From: Caprimulgus europaeus
Taxonomy: Eukaryota; Chordata; Aves; Caprimulgiformes; Caprimulgidae
Reading direction: 5' to 3'
DNA: 64,000 bases
Assembly: GCA_907165065.1 (NCBI GenBank)
Contig: OU015550.1
Coordinates: forward strand, 3,002,001 to 3,066,000
Shown here: positions 12,475 through 25,700 of the stretch, one piece after another
Layout: each line of letters begins with the position of its first letter
How positions within the stretch are numbered: position 1 is the stretch's first letter
The notes under the pieces: model-generated
The model's input: only the letters and a program-made list of their open reading frames with translations
What the model was told of the DNA's origin: nothing
Databases searched by the model: none
Made by a program: the position numbers and the translations under genes

Positions 12475-12510
12475 GGCTTTTTTTTTTAATTTAAAAAAAA
12501 AAAAAAAGCC
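12475..12510. repeat. Poly(T)/poly(A) inverted repeat
   Basis: GGC and ten T, then AATTT, then fifteen A and GCC. The arms (GGC-T10 and A10-GCC) are complementary, so the element can fold into a hairpin or cruciform of about 13 bp. Confidence 0.85.
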
Positions 12511-14780
12511 CAACAAACCCAAACCCAAACCAAAACACCATATTTGGGTTTATTTTAAATAAAAAAAGGGTTCCTCCAGGATGATGTATGTACTAAGTTA
12601 AAATACTAAGGGTAACATAAGCCTTTCAGAGCGGCTTACCTGGGTGCAGAGGCATTGCTGTAAAGGGTGAAGCACGCTACCCGAGGGCACTGACCTAACC
12701 AAAGGCATTTGCTAATTAATTCATTCTTCCAAGAGACTTAACTGCCTCTTGCCGTGGGAAACCAAGGCAAACCCGAGCCAAATCCAGAGCCTGTCAGAAA
12801 ACATGGAGAGACCCTTATTGACTGCAAAAAAACTTCAGAGCCAGGAGCTGGCTCCCGCTTGGCTGGTGCCAGCCGTGGAGAGCCGGCACGGGGCAGCCGT
12901 CCAACTCAAGCTGGCCGCTTCCCTCTCTCCTGTCCGGTTCCTCCGTGCTGCTTTTTGGGATACAGGAGGGATGCAGAGCCTGGCTGAGCTCCTGTGATGC
13001 TGTTTTGGGGTGTCTGTGCAACACCAGGGCATGGGCTTGCCCTGGCTGTGGGCTTGTTTGATGGATGCTCCTGCAATCCACACCGTCCTGTTGTCTTTGG
13101 CACGTCCTCCTGAAAACCCTCGGAGGTTTTCTGGTCCAGCGTGAGCTCAGCACGGCGGGTTCATCCCTCCACCCCACTGCTGAGCCACGAGGCTCTTGAG
13201 ATTCCCCCCAAGCATCTCCCTGCATCCTCACCCACCAACACCCCCAAAAGCTGGGCATTTTAACCCTGCACAATGGCCAAGAGGTCTGACAAAATCCCAA
13301 ACCCAGCACAAGCCACAGGACAAGGGAATCCAAAGAACAAGGTTCCCCCAGCAGGGCCAGCTGGGAAAGCCCTGCGGGATCTCCTCCGGGAGATCCTGCA
13401 CCCGACCCGACAAGAACAGAGCAGCCTTTAGTGTGTCAACAAGCCCAAAACACCCGAGGGCAGCTGGAAGTGAGATGCTTTTTATTATTATTATTATTTT
13501 TTTAATTATTATTTAATTTAAAACGAACTTCTTAACCTACAGGAAAGTAAATGTTCTTCTAGGATGGCCAAGAAAACCACGCTGGGATTTTCCAAAGGGG
13601 TATGACTGACTGTTTATGAGCAGAGGCTTCCAAACACAGAAATAAATGGCTTGCTCTCAGCAGGTTTTCCTTTCTATATTTACCCTCACCTGAAATGAAC
13701 ATTATTGCACACTGCAACATTTATTCCCTCTGATCAGGGAGAAACCAACCAGCCGCAACACGTCAAATAAATTGTTAATGTGCTGTTTGCGCTGGGGCAG
13801 GGGGAGGAGGGGAGGGAGTCCCCTGGTTTTTTGGGCAGCGCCCAGGTCCTGCTTACAACTTCCATTTCAGCTCAGGGGGAGCACTCAGCTTCACCTGCTG
13901 CTGCTCCTGGCTGCCAAGAGCTGGGTGCTTTGTAGAGCTGATCCACTGGTCCCCACTGGGTCTCCAGAGCCCTCCCCTGTGGGACCTGAGCATCCTCAAT
14001 CACACCTGGGCAGCGGATGGAAATGGTCACTCTCCCCATTGCATGAGAGGAATGGAGAGCCAAGGTGCAAGGACCTGTCTGAGGCTGCAGAAGCTTTCTG
14101 CAGGGCAAGAAAGTGCACCCAGATCCCAGGTGAACACACAAGCATGAGATAACCCTCTCCAAAGTGCTGGGATTTGCAAACCTCTCCCACGAGTCCCAAT
14201 TTCCACGCTGGGTGTTGCTCTGCCTGTTCTTGAGGTGGGAAGTCCCTACGGATGCAAAGGGGTGATCCCTCCCAGGGACAGGTATGAACTGACATGCAAA
14301 GCAGCCATAAAAGACCCAAAAAGTCCTTCCTGATGAGGAGCCAGGCAGGCTGAGCCATTGCAAACCCAACCTTAATGTGAAGCTGGCCACCCAGCTGTAA
14401 AATCTCTCCTAATCCCAGCCCTGGGGAAGGGAGAGGACGGGGAGATCACCCGCTTCTCCAGGACGTCGCCCACATCACATGGCTCCCTGGGTCACACTCG
14501 CACCCACCACCACCACCTTCAAATCTGGGCTTGACCTCCAATTTACCTTGAAGTTCACTAACTAATCATGCCAACTGCTTTGGCACACCAGCCAATAAAA
14601 AAGGGTTTGCATCATCCCAGAGAGAGTGGGGGGATTAAAACCAGCTCAGTCATCAGGGTACGCAGGTGCCGAGGACGACCCTCAAAGTCACCCCATGGAT
14701 TTGGGCAGCGGGTATGAGAACAGCCTCGCTCTGTTTGTGAGGCTCACACAGACTCAGTCCCACACAGGACCTGGATTTCA

Positions 14781-14804
14781 ATTTATTTATTTATTTATTT
14801 ATTT
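14781..14804. repeat. (ATTT)n microsatellite
   Basis: Six tandem ATTT units. Confidence 0.9.
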
Positions 14805-17170
14805 CCAGCTCAAACTTTTCACTGTTGGAAAAGTCTGTCCTTGTCAGAATAGCTGAGCAAACTCTCCCCCCAGCCAGCCGTTCCGAGCGCATTTGTGTTA
14901 ATCCAGATTAGCAAACATAAAGCAATTTAGATAAACTGCATTGAGCCAAAAACACCTTTGAACTTTTTTTTTTTTGGATCAAAATCCCTCCCCAAGCGCT
15001 GTGTGTGGTTTGGGCCTCCCTGTACCACAGCTTTGCCAGAGCTGAGCTCTCCACCAAGTGATAATTAAGTCAAGTCAGCAAATATGAAGATTATCCAAAG
15101 CTAGCAGCACCATCAGCGAACCGGCACTTTGCACATGGAGCCCAAAACTGATTCTGGGTCTGGGGGTGTCCAATGGGGCAAGACAACACGAGAAGCATCT
15201 CCCCAGCTCTGCACACATCTCCTGGCCTTGACACCTGGGCTCTGGCCAGGGTGTCTACGTGCCCATGAGCCAAACCCCTCCAAGCCTCAGTTTACCCAGC
15301 ACCAACCCATCCCCTAAGTACGCAGATGACGGGATCGGTCTGAAATACCCCAAGATGGGCACTGGCCACAGGAGGTTGGGCAGGACAGGTGATGGTTTGC
15401 TCAAAGTGACCAGTCCCCACAGCTCAGACACATGCACCGTGACCAAGGTGGGGACAGACAGCTCATGCATAGGGGATGTGGCGTGGAAAAGGTCACGCAC
15501 CAGCTTAGGAGGAGGGAATTAATAAATGCTGTAGTCACTGGTGAAGCGTGTAGTGTGTGTACACACCTTGCACACCCACACCACAGCCATCACCGTAGCA
15601 GACACTGGCTTCTCCAAAGAGCTACCAAACCAAAACCAGGGCAGACACAACACCAAGACATCTTCTCACCTGGACAAGGCGGACAACAACACTTCATTCA
15701 CCTGCAGGGAAGCTGGGAGCTTCTCAGGATCCGGCTGCCTGCCAACATATTTGCACCAGAATCCAGCACAGAGACAATCCTGACCTTGTCTGGTGCTCCA
15801 GGAGCTCCTGCAAAAATAGCTTTCCTGGCTGATGAGGCAGAGGAAAACTCCTGGCTTCCCCAGCTCTCCCCTCCCCACCCTCCCAAAACACCTGCTAACA
15901 CTTTCTGCCCTCCGCCCTGATTGCCCTCCTCCTGGAAGGAGGAAAATTTCTAACACAGCCAAAGCTGTAGCTTGCAGGCTCCAAATTCCCTCTTGTTTTT
16001 TTTTGGAAGTGGGGGGCTGTGACACCAACAGGGCTTTGCCCCTGCTGTTGGGACAGGGGTTTATTTTTTGGCAAAGAAAGTCTTCTGTGGCTGGGCTCCT
16101 GCTCACAGCTCGGTGCACTGTGCTCGCTAAGCTTCGCTCCCAGGTGATTTGGATCAGGACACACCAGGAAGTTTGCTTTCAGCTGCCTCCGTCGGCGTGT
16201 GGGTGTGCAAACAGTGACCAATTTCACTGCTGGTTGGACTCCTTTAAATGGGGACTTTCACATTCATCAGGCTTCAAAAAACAACACCATCTTTTAAATA
16301 AAAAAAAAATTAAAAAATCCATTTCCCCTTCCACTGGCTGCAGCCGCTGCTGAAGGTGTTTCTGTTTGAACAAGTGAGCCCTTCCCACCCGGGTGGGTTT
16401 GCAACAGCGTGGCCATCCCGCTGGTGAGGATGCTCCATCCATGGAATTCCCTCTGTCCTGCTCCTGCTGAGAAGATGGGAGGTTTTTTGGAAAGCTGAGC
16501 CCTCCCCACCGGGCTGGTTTTGCTCTCTTGGGTTGCTCAGAATGATGCACGGGCTCTCTGCGGCACATTGTCCACGCCGCCGGCGATGCAGAGAGGTTCT
16601 CAGCTCGGACAGTCCCTTTCCACTGTGATCATCAGGGTTACAAATTTCCGAGGTGATAAAAGGGCAAATTGGAAATGTCCCCATGGAGCTGGCTGCCTGA
16701 CACTCAAGCACTCACCCTGAAAGACTCAAAATCCCAATTTCCTCTGTTGGGATTTCAGCTAGATGGCTTAGCTAAAATAAATGAGATTAATCTAATCAGA
16801 GAGATGGATGGAGCTCATTAAAACAGTAGATTAAAAAAACCACCCTGCCTATTACCAGTGCTCCCGAGGTCTTCTGCCTTTGTGGCAAGTTACAGCCACC
16901 CAGGAATTGGATTCCCTTGCAGAAATTTGCAGGAAATGCATTAAAATTATATTCTACTGTTACAATTCTTCATGTCACCAGTCACTGGGGAAAGGAAATG
17001 AATGCAGGGCAAATGCATGCACATTTAAATACACACAATTGCCTCCTCTGGGACCAGGATTTATAGGATGGGAGCGGCAGGCCCTGCTCTGAAACAGAGA
17101 GAGGCAAGAGCAAACTGAAGTCACCTCAAGAGCTGTGCTGTTTTATTCTCTATACGTCCTACTTCCCCAC

Positions 17171-17197
17171 CCTCAGCTTCCTCACACGAAGCTGAGG
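17171..17197. repeat. Perfect 10-bp stem-loop
   Basis: CCTCAGCTTC is followed after a 7-base loop by its exact reverse complement GAAGCTGAGG. Intergenic, with no known family recognised. Confidence 0.7.
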
Positions 17198-19230
17198 ATC
17201 AGAAAGGGGCAGAAGCTGGGTCTGACATTGGACAAAGCTGAACAGGGAGGATTGGGGAGAAATTCCTAGAGAGGACTTGGGTCAGACTGGTCCCACAATG
17301 AGCTTTACTGGTTTTATTTCTCATGACTATTTGCCTTCCTGCCCCTTCCTGTGGCTTTGAGCAGAACAACCACCCTTCAAAGACTCTTTGTGCCCCATTT
17401 GTGGGTGCAGGAGCTCTTTAGGATGAACTCACCACGTTGATGCTCCTGCATGTGCAATCGTGACCTTCGCACCATGGGCATGGGGCCCTGTTGCCTTGGC
17501 TCCCCTCACCTTCTCCTGGTGTTGAGTTTTCCATGTAGAAGCCACCAAGAGCTCCTCCAATTGCCTCTCTGAGTCACCATGCATGGTAGTTTTGGAAATT
17601 TACACACAATAATTGTCAGCTTGCGGGCAGTGAGCAGACAGTGCTGCATCTGCCCAGGGTCAGCCTGCTGCACCACCACACACATTCTCTTTTAGAAAAG
17701 CAGTTAAACTGAAAAAAAACAATTGTGTCCACCTGTCTGCAGAGTGCATGGACATCGGTGTAAAGGTCTGTGCCACCGGAATGCTCAGCCCTCAATCCAG
17801 GAGGAGGGGGATTCCTCCTGGGGCTGGATAACCTGGCAAATCCCACGTGCCAGACGGGCCCTGGGGTGATGTGAGCAAGAGAAGAGAGCAGAGGAAAGGT
17901 CCATGCGTTGGGGCGGCTGGTTTTACCAGCTCATTTCTCAGCAAGGACCAGTCCCTGTCCCGTGTAGCTGCAGCCCTGCCCAAGCCAAGCAGTTTTCCCC
18001 TTGTTGTTTTTTTGATGGAATTATTTTTACAGTTCCTTGGGGGCTTGAGGAGATCACGGACAGTTTGAGGAGATGATTCCAACGCAGCCTTGTGCTGCAG
18101 ATGTCCAGCGGGACAGACATGGTTTCAGGCTATGGCTACCCCCGGGCGTGCAATCATGGATGACGACTAAACTGGTTTATAACTCATCAGCTGAGCTGCG
18201 TTAATTTCATTCGTAACTTGCTGCAAACCCAGGGACAAAGGGTGGCAGATCCAACCACCTTTAAACCCACCTGGGATGCTTTCTTTTGCAAGGGCAGCAG
18301 GCTGAGAGAGCCGCGGTGTGGTACACACAGCCCAGCTGTGAAGCTGTAACTAATTAGGGGTGGTAACGAGGTTGTCTGTCCCCACATGGCGTGCCAGCCC
18401 TGTGCCTTTCATCCTCAGCATTTCTCCAGCCCACAACACCCAGACATCTGAAGCGTTTCACAGACTGTGGAGGACAGAGCTGTGCCAGGGCTGGTTTACG
18501 AGGGGTGGATCAAGGCCCCGGCTCCCCAACAGGCTGGTTCTGACGCTTGTCCCCTCAAACACCCGGGGCTGAGCACAGGTCACCATGTGTGGGGAGCTGG
18601 GGGGATGGTGAGACCCCCGGACCCCCATCCCCTGTCTCAGGGTGCTCTGTGACCTCCCAGCTCCTGCTGAACACGCAGGCGTCCATTGATGGGCGTTATT
18701 GGATGTTTAGGAAATAAATTGGGAAGGGAAATGAATGGTGGAAAGGAGAAAAAAGCCTAATTGTTCACTGGCACAGAAGGAGCCTCATCCCAGACAGGGA
18801 ATTTTGTCCAAATGAAGATTTAATTCAAACCCTGTAAAATCAAAGCAAGTAATAAAGAAGTGACTGTTTAAGACTACATCGGTGTTAAGAAGTTTATTTC
18901 TCCAATTTTAGTGACAAAGTTATAGCAAACAGGTAGGCGGCCAGGGTCCGCCAATGCTTTCTAGGCCCACCAGAAAGAAAAATGGACAAAAGCAGATGAA
19001 TAAAGCGAGGAGAAGGGACCTCACAGCTGCCGCCAGCCCAGCTGCGCTGCCCGCAGCCCCTCCGACACTACACAGTCGCCATTTTTCCTTCACGCCCCCC
19101 GACAGCTCTGAGGTGGGCACCCTAGCAGCTGCAGCCCCTCACAGGCTCGGGAGCCCGACGCTCACCCAGCCGCCCCGTCTGCGTGTGGAAACACCCCGCA
19201 GCGCGGCCTCGCCCGCCCGCCGCCCCTCTC

Positions 19231-19262
19231 GTCACACCCGTCACACCCGTCACACCCGTCAC
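19231..19262. repeat. 9-bp GTCACACCC tandem repeat
   Basis: Three GTCACACCC units and a final partial unit inside the TCP11 CpG island. Confidence 0.85.
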
Positions 19263-19694
19263 CCCGTCTCGGCCCCCCCTCTCGCCTCCAATGGGAGAGC
19301 CCGCCCGCGCCGCCTCCACCAGGGGCCTGGCGCGTTCCATTCGCAAAGGCGGGGGGCAGAAAGGACCCCGCGGCTGTTCCTGTTGCGGGGCGGTCCATCG
19401 GCGCTAGCATGGAGGAGTCCGCGGCTCTCCAGGCTCTGTCAGCGAGGACGCACCGGGGAGGTGACCTCTCTGCGGGGCGTCCCGCGGAGCGGTGGCAGTT
19501 TTCTGTCGCTAATGAGGTGCGGCTGCCCTAATAGTGGGCACAGAACACCCCCCGAGACAACAGCAACGGGTTCGGTTCCCCCCACCCCCGCTCAGTGGCT
19601 CGGCCCTGTTTGAAGGTGTGGCGGGCCGGGGCCGGCACGCGCCGCCGGGCCAACGGCGGCTCCGTGAGGGAAGAGACACCACCCCGGGCCCGCC

Positions 19695-19785
19695 ATGTCC
19701 CAACCCCGGCCCGGCGACGAGCAGCCCCCGCGGGAGGACAGCGAGTCCCGCGGCGAGGAGCTGCCGGCCCCCAGCCCACCACCCG
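19695..19785 (+). CDS. TCP11: TCP11 coding exon 1
   Basis: ATG in CGCCATGTC context, encoding 30 residues beginning MSQPRPGDEQ, disordered and Pro/Glu-rich. Ends CCCG before the donor GTACAG (phase 1). No earlier ATG is in frame with exon 2 and also compatible with a donor here, so this start is the simplest choice; an upstream leader exon is not excluded. Confidence 0.8.
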
Positions 19786-22700
19786 GTACAGGGAAAGGGG
19801 GATCAGGGCGGGGAAGCAGCGATCTAGCGGCTGCTATCGTACGTGAGGTCCGCGGGGCTTCTCCCTCAGCCCTGCCGCCGATATTTAATTTGGGTTAAAT
19901 ACTAATAGTTGAGTATATAATTCGGTGTTCACACTGAATGGAAGAGCGGCGCGTTCCCGCCGTCAGTAGGTGTCAGCCGCGCTCCGCGGGAGCCCCGCGG
20001 GGCTCCGGAGGGGTTGGTGAGGGGGAAGGTCCCCTCACACTGACAGAAACTGAGGTGCAGTGTCTATAGACACAAATCTGCACATTGTCACTTAAAAATG
20101 TATCCAGTAACTTTTTTTTCCTGTAGTTTTTCCTGTAATTTTTCTTCTCTCCGAAGACTCCAGTTAGCATTTCTTCTCTCATTCGCTTTTATTCTGCTTT
20201 TTCACAGCCAGCCCTCCACAAGCTCTCTCCATCAACGAGCTACAGCAAATAACCGATGACATTTCCAAACTGGCCATCGCGCACGAAATTGTACTCAACA
20301 GTGACTTCAAACTGCAAGCGCCCAGCTTCTCCCCAAAAAGGTGTTTATCTGTTCAGGCATGGCTTTTTTCTGTTACAGAAAATGTCTGAGAACGGGGGAA
20401 GGAGGTGGGTTTGGATCTGACTGTAGAAGTAACAAGAAAATAAGAACTCCTGAAATAAAAAGAAAGACCCGAACCACAATGAAAGCCAACAGGAATGGTC
20501 TCATCAAACTGAGAGGTTAGGGTTGCCTCATAGTCATTGAGGATCTCTTCCCCCCTCTGTTCTTTCTTAGCCTGGAAAACATAGTGAAGGAGACATTGCA
20601 TAAAGCTTTCTGGGATGGTCTGGAGGAACAGCTCTCTGCGAGTCCCCCAGACTACACTCGGGCAATCCAGCTGCTGCAGGAGATAAAAGAGGTGAGTTGT
20701 TCCTGAAGCAGAGATGGTCACCTTAGAATTAGGTGGTGATTTAGAATGCTCTGAATCACCTTGCCCCTTACATCCAATATTCTTATGCAAATGTGTGTAA
20801 GAGGGAGGAGAGACTAGGCTCCCTTTAGTTTATAGGGAGACATAAATTATACAACTCTACCTTCTAAAACCTGTCTGAGAAGGAAACTCATGCTCTGGTC
20901 CCAGGTCTGTAAAACACAGACTCTACCCAAAGGATGGAAAGCCTTTGTTTGAACAGCCATAGGACATTCCTGGTATAGTGTCTGCCAAGCAAAAACTGCA
21001 ATTCTCTATACAAGGGCACCTCTTTAAGCATATGAGGAGCTGTATCTGCTATTTAAATATACAGTGTAGTGAAGAAGAACACTGTTTAGCACTAAAAGAC
21101 AGGGGCCTACAAGAAAGCTAGGGAGAGACTTTTTATAAGGGCAGTTAATGACAGAACAAGGGGTGATGGCTCTAAACTGTCAGAGGGGAGATGGAGATGA
21201 GATGTGAGAAAGAAATTCTTTGGTGTGAGGGTGGTGAGACCCTGGCCCAGGCTGGCCAGAGAAGCTGTGGCTGCTCCTCCCTGGAAGTGTTCTCGGCCAG
21301 GTTGGATGAGGCTTTGAGCAACCTGGTCTAGTGGAAGGTGTCCCTGCTGCTGGCAGGGGGGTTGGCACTGGATGAGCTTTGAGGTCCCTCCCAACCCAAA
21401 CCAGTCTGGGATTCTGTGATTCTTGAAAGGGCATGAGGTTGTGCATAGTGTGCTTTTCCAGTCAATGCTTTCCCATTAGACTCCAGGCAGATAACTCCCT
21501 CCTTTCACGCATGACAGTAAAGGAGGTTTTGCAAGATTTGAAACAGTAGCCAGACATCCTGAAATAAGTCATTAGACTCGAGCATTCCCTGAAAGTGATT
21601 GTGTGCCCCAGAATTTGTGTCCTCAGTAGTTAGCTTAGTCTCAACACAAGGCCAGCCTTGATTCCTTTTGAGCCACTCTGGAGAACTGTTGAGTTCCTGG
21701 AACAAAAAGAGACTGCTGCTGCTGCTGCTTTGGGCAGGCTCTGCTGTCATTGCTGCTGCCACAGCACAACCAGCTGCGAAGCCAGATTGAAGAGGCCTTG
21801 GACATGGAGTTGATTAGACAGGAGGCTGAGCACGGGGCTCTGGATATCCGCGGTCTCACCGTGTACGTCCTTGGCACCATGGCCAGGCTGTGCGCGCCCG
21901 TTCGAGATGAGGACGTACGAGGGTTGCAGAGCCTCACAGACCCGGCTCGACTCCTCAGGTGGGTGATGCTGACTCTGCCCTGGTCTATGCAGACCAGGAA
22001 AATCTTCAACTGTAAACAGTGGGTGGAGAGGAAAATGCCTTGGAATGACAACCCAAGGCCCCTTTTGTGCAATCTGGGCTTTGACTTCCTTATTTTTTTC
22101 TATTTAGACATATTCCTGCTGCCCAGCTGCAGTTTAGACAGTAGAAGAGTCTTTAGTGAAGTAAATCTGGTTTATCTAGTAATTTTTAGGGACTGCTCCA
22201 ATGAAACTAAACAGCCTTTTATGAGAAAATGGAATCATGTCAGAAGATCTGAACTCCCTTTTCTCAGCCTTCTAAAAAAGCCTCAATTACAGCATTTACT
22301 GCAGTATTAAACCTTCAATTCACTGTGTCTCATTCCAGGGAGATTTTCCGGGTACTGGACCTAATGAAAATGGATATGCTGAATTTTACCATCCAGAGCC
22401 TCCGCATTCCCTTACAAGACCACAGCATCCAGTATGAACGGGAGAAATTCCAGGAACTCTTGGATAAGCTGCCTAGTAAGTCACAGGGGAAAAGGGAGAG
22501 GAGAACTGCTACTTCTACAGGAGCTATTAAAGCACTAAAAGGGAACTTTAAGTATTCCAAAGGTGATGCTTTCATCTTGTGCTCAGTAACAGATGAGAGA
22601 AATGCCTCTAAAAGCTGGAGGACTCCTGGGTCCCTTCCTCAAGGCTCTTCACTAACATACCTTACAGATAAGAAGTTACTCAGTGTGCTTCAGTTTCTGC

Positions 22701-25700
22701 ATGCATAAGAGCTAACAGCATTCTCCTGAGGAACTGGAAGTTCTCACGAGTTTAAAGTGTTTTGAGATCCTCAGAGGAATGAGCAAAATGTTGTTAGGAG
22801 GCATATTTAAAGAGGAAAGCTTGCATTTGATGTAGACATCTCTGCAGATTTCCCTCTGGCTGCCTCTCTCCTTCATCAGACTCCATTAAAGGTGCCTCTT
22901 GGAGGCTGAAATCCTCTATAAAATATGATGTTCTCCAGATCCTTGTCTCAGCAGCCTAACCTCGTGTCCTGGCAACAGGACATGAATATTGTATGTTAGT
23001 GGTGGTGTAAGGAGCCAGCACGATGCCTTCACCTTCCAGATTTACATCCCCTTCACCTCACAGCAGCATACCTGCTCCTTCCTGACTTAGCCTGCCCAAA
23101 CATCCATTTCTGTTACCCCCTGCAGATTGCCTGGATCACACAAGAGAGTGGCTGTGCAAAGCAGCAGCAGAGGTGTCCATGTCCTCTTCCCAGCCACCAC
23201 CCCACCCTGCAGTCAGGGGCTCACCTGCCCCATGCTCACTGGGGGCTGTCAGCAGGAGCACAACTGTGCCCAGTCTCAGGTCCGTGCTAGATCGAGGATA
23301 CATGAATCTGCTCTGCTGGGAGCCTGGGCAAAAGGAATACCCTGAGGTAGGAGAAGTGCTTGGATATCATTACAGCTTTTTTTTTTTCATAAAAATACAC
23401 AAAATGAACAAGTGTACTGGTTCTGCATCTTCACTAGAGAGAACTGGCCAGACTCTGTCCCCTCTACACCATGAGTCATTGCACATTCTTTTTCCCCCAT
23501 GTGAAACAAATTGGATTTTTCATAAAACTAAAGCTCCCTGCTGCCAGGCAGCTGCCTTCCACTCATCCTCATGGGGATGTTGCAGCCCTGCTCTATGGTT
23601 TGAGATCTGCTGAGTTATCACAGCTGCTGTTTCTACACCCCCAGGCTGATTTGGTTCTGTTCACAGACACTGTTTATGGATCAGGCCCGGCTGCAGGAAG
23701 TACAAGTGCAAGTGAATCAGCTTACCATTGTAGCTGCAGTCCTGCTAGTGACCAGTGGCACCTGTGGAAGCACCTTATGTGGCTCACCTGAGTTTGTGGC
23801 TAGGCTGAAACGGGTAACAAAGGTCCTTTTGGAAGGACTGTCTTGTACCAGGTAGGTTATTTGAGTTTTCTTTTCCAGAGAAGAAGAGTGAGTATGCAGG
23901 CAGTGGTTGGTTGTAGGATGAGCAGCAGGAATCTCCCTCAAGAGTGGAAGAGGATCTGAGATACAAATAGCAGCCAGGTCTAGTGCAAGGAGCTGGGGAA
24001 ACCAGCCAGCATTTTTAGCTGGAAGTTAACTCTAGAGCAGTTGTCCCTCTTGATTAGAGGAGAAAATTAGTGCTGATCACTATTTCATGAGTCAGGGGCA
24101 GGGCAGCCTCATGCTTGTCAAAGAGGGGGGAAGGGAAGCTTATTTCACAGAGCTCTGGCTGGATGGTGGTTGTCCATCCAGCTGGCTGTGGTGACGCTCC
24201 ACAGGCACCTGGAGACACCTCCCTCCTCGCTCTGTGCCTGCGAGACCCCTTCCCCAACCCGATGTGAGTCACAGTCAGTGCATGTACCTTTGTATGATCC
24301 AGGTATGCAGAAGCTTTAGAAGACATTGGTGACCAAGTGCTCCAGGAAGTCAGCAGGACCCTCTCACAGCTGGGTTACCCCTCTTTTCCCACCGACCAGC
24401 GCGCTTCCCTGAAAGGCCAGATAAAAAACATCGCGGACAAGGGCAGCGCAGTGCGGCGTCTCATCGGTCAGTCTCTGAGCTTGTGTCTCACTCGACCTCA
24501 AAGCCACTTTGCACTCAAAAGGCCACAACTCAGGTTTAGTTTAATGACCCTGGAGGGTGAAGGACAGGTCTAGGATCAGTACTAGCAGAGCATCCTCCCT
24601 GCACTGAGCAGGGCTGCTGCTTGAGGGTGAGAGCTGAGATCAGTGTCTGGCCCCTTCACATAGTCTGCACAGGAGAGGAGGGTCAGGGAAGCCAGGTTTA
24701 GAAACTGCCTTGATTTTCCTGTTCCACCCTGACATGCTCCCAAACAGTAATTGCTTTGAAAAAAATCTCTCAAAGCCTCCCAACCTTGCTAAAAGCTCAA
24801 CAGGCCTGAGTGCAAGCTCTGTTCCTAGGCAGTGTCACAATCTTCAGGCTGGGATGGAGAGCGAGAGCTTAATCACTGGCTGTAGTAAAGCACCACGCTA
24901 AGAACTTTAAATAATATTTATCCCTAGAGAGCACACCGCTTGGTATTCAGCTAACCAGCTGCCCTATAATGCTGCTCCATCAAAATATTTATTCAAATGG
25001 TTTGGATAAGAGCTGGTTATTTTGCCCTTTTATGAGTACTCTGGACGCTAACTCCGCATCAGACTGCGGTGCCACAGGCAGCTCGTACGCTACAGGAAAG
25101 ATTAGTTCCACATGGAAGACTCGCTTTTATCAGCTATGAAAATAAGGTGAGGCTCTTCCTGCCCACTGTTAAGTATCCTTCCCAGCCTCTGTGGACTCCA
25201 CCACACTGTTTATTTGGGTTTATTCTTTCCATGTCAGAGCAGGCTATTTTGTTTTGATGTAATTCAGAAGGCTGAATTAATAGCCTAAACCAAACCTCGA
25301 TAAACTACAGGCTGGGCAGTGTGTGTGATGGCAATGACTCACTGACAGTTCAGCATTAGAAGCTGCAGAGCTAGACAGCCTTTCCCCCCACTGTGTCTAA
25401 AAACTAAACTCGTGTCTTGCCTCCACTCTTGGCCACTATCAACGTTTTCCACGTACTCATTTCAAGTGCAGGAACATCTGCAGCAGCCGGGTAGCTGAAT
25501 CTCAGCTCTGCCTTCCTCAGTGAGGCTTCCTGAATGCTTTCAATTTCAAAATGCTGCTGTGGCAGGCAAGATAAATCCCAGGCTCTGAGGCTCTATATTC
25601 CATTACACTTCTAAAGATGCTTGACATGTCAGTGCAGTACAAAAACTCTCAGAGTGGGTGAAAACCCTTGACTGCTGACCTGCTCCAGTTTAACATTAGG

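Larger units (their letters stand above)
6401..18990. other. Intergenic interval between SCUBE3 and TCP11
   Basis: About 12.6 kb between the divergent 5' ends of SCUBE3 (minus) and TCP11 (plus). I find no exon with a domain match and paired splice sites, and no RNA gene. It holds a CR1 fragment, a MIR-like remnant, simple repeats and several AT-rich non-repetitive blocks (about 11340-11460, 11990-12470, 12590-12740, 13600-13770, 14880-15090, 16735-16870, 18770-18910) rich in TAAT-type and GATAA-type motifs, which might be regulatory elements of either gene. Confidence 0.6.
19130..19870 (+). promoter_or_regulatory. TCP11: TCP11 CpG-island promoter
   Basis: CpG-dense, GC-rich block that contrasts sharply with the AT-richer flanks and ends around TCP11 coding exon 1 (ATG at 19695). 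No clear TATA box precedes the start, as is usual for CpG-island promoters. At 19231-19262 it carries four copies of a GTCACACCC-like 9-bp unit. The transcription start cannot be fixed; there may be an untranslated leader within 19400-19694. Confidence 0.65.

Noticed and set aside
19409..19510. ATG at 19409 (MEESAALQAL) as the TCP11 start
   Set aside because: The frame does not lead into a donor compatible with the phase-1 entry of exon 2, whereas the ATG at 19695 does.
18954..19613. 219-codon plus-strand open frame in the TCP11 CpG island
   Set aside because: GC-rich islands have few stop codons. The translation is Arg/Pro/Thr-rich, includes the 9-bp tandem repeat as THRHTRH-type sequence, and is not in frame with TCP11 exon 2.
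21180..21446. Open frames inside the CR1 copy at 21.1 kb
   Set aside because: They translate the CR1 3' tail and recur in the 35.4-kb copy; this is not host coding sequence.
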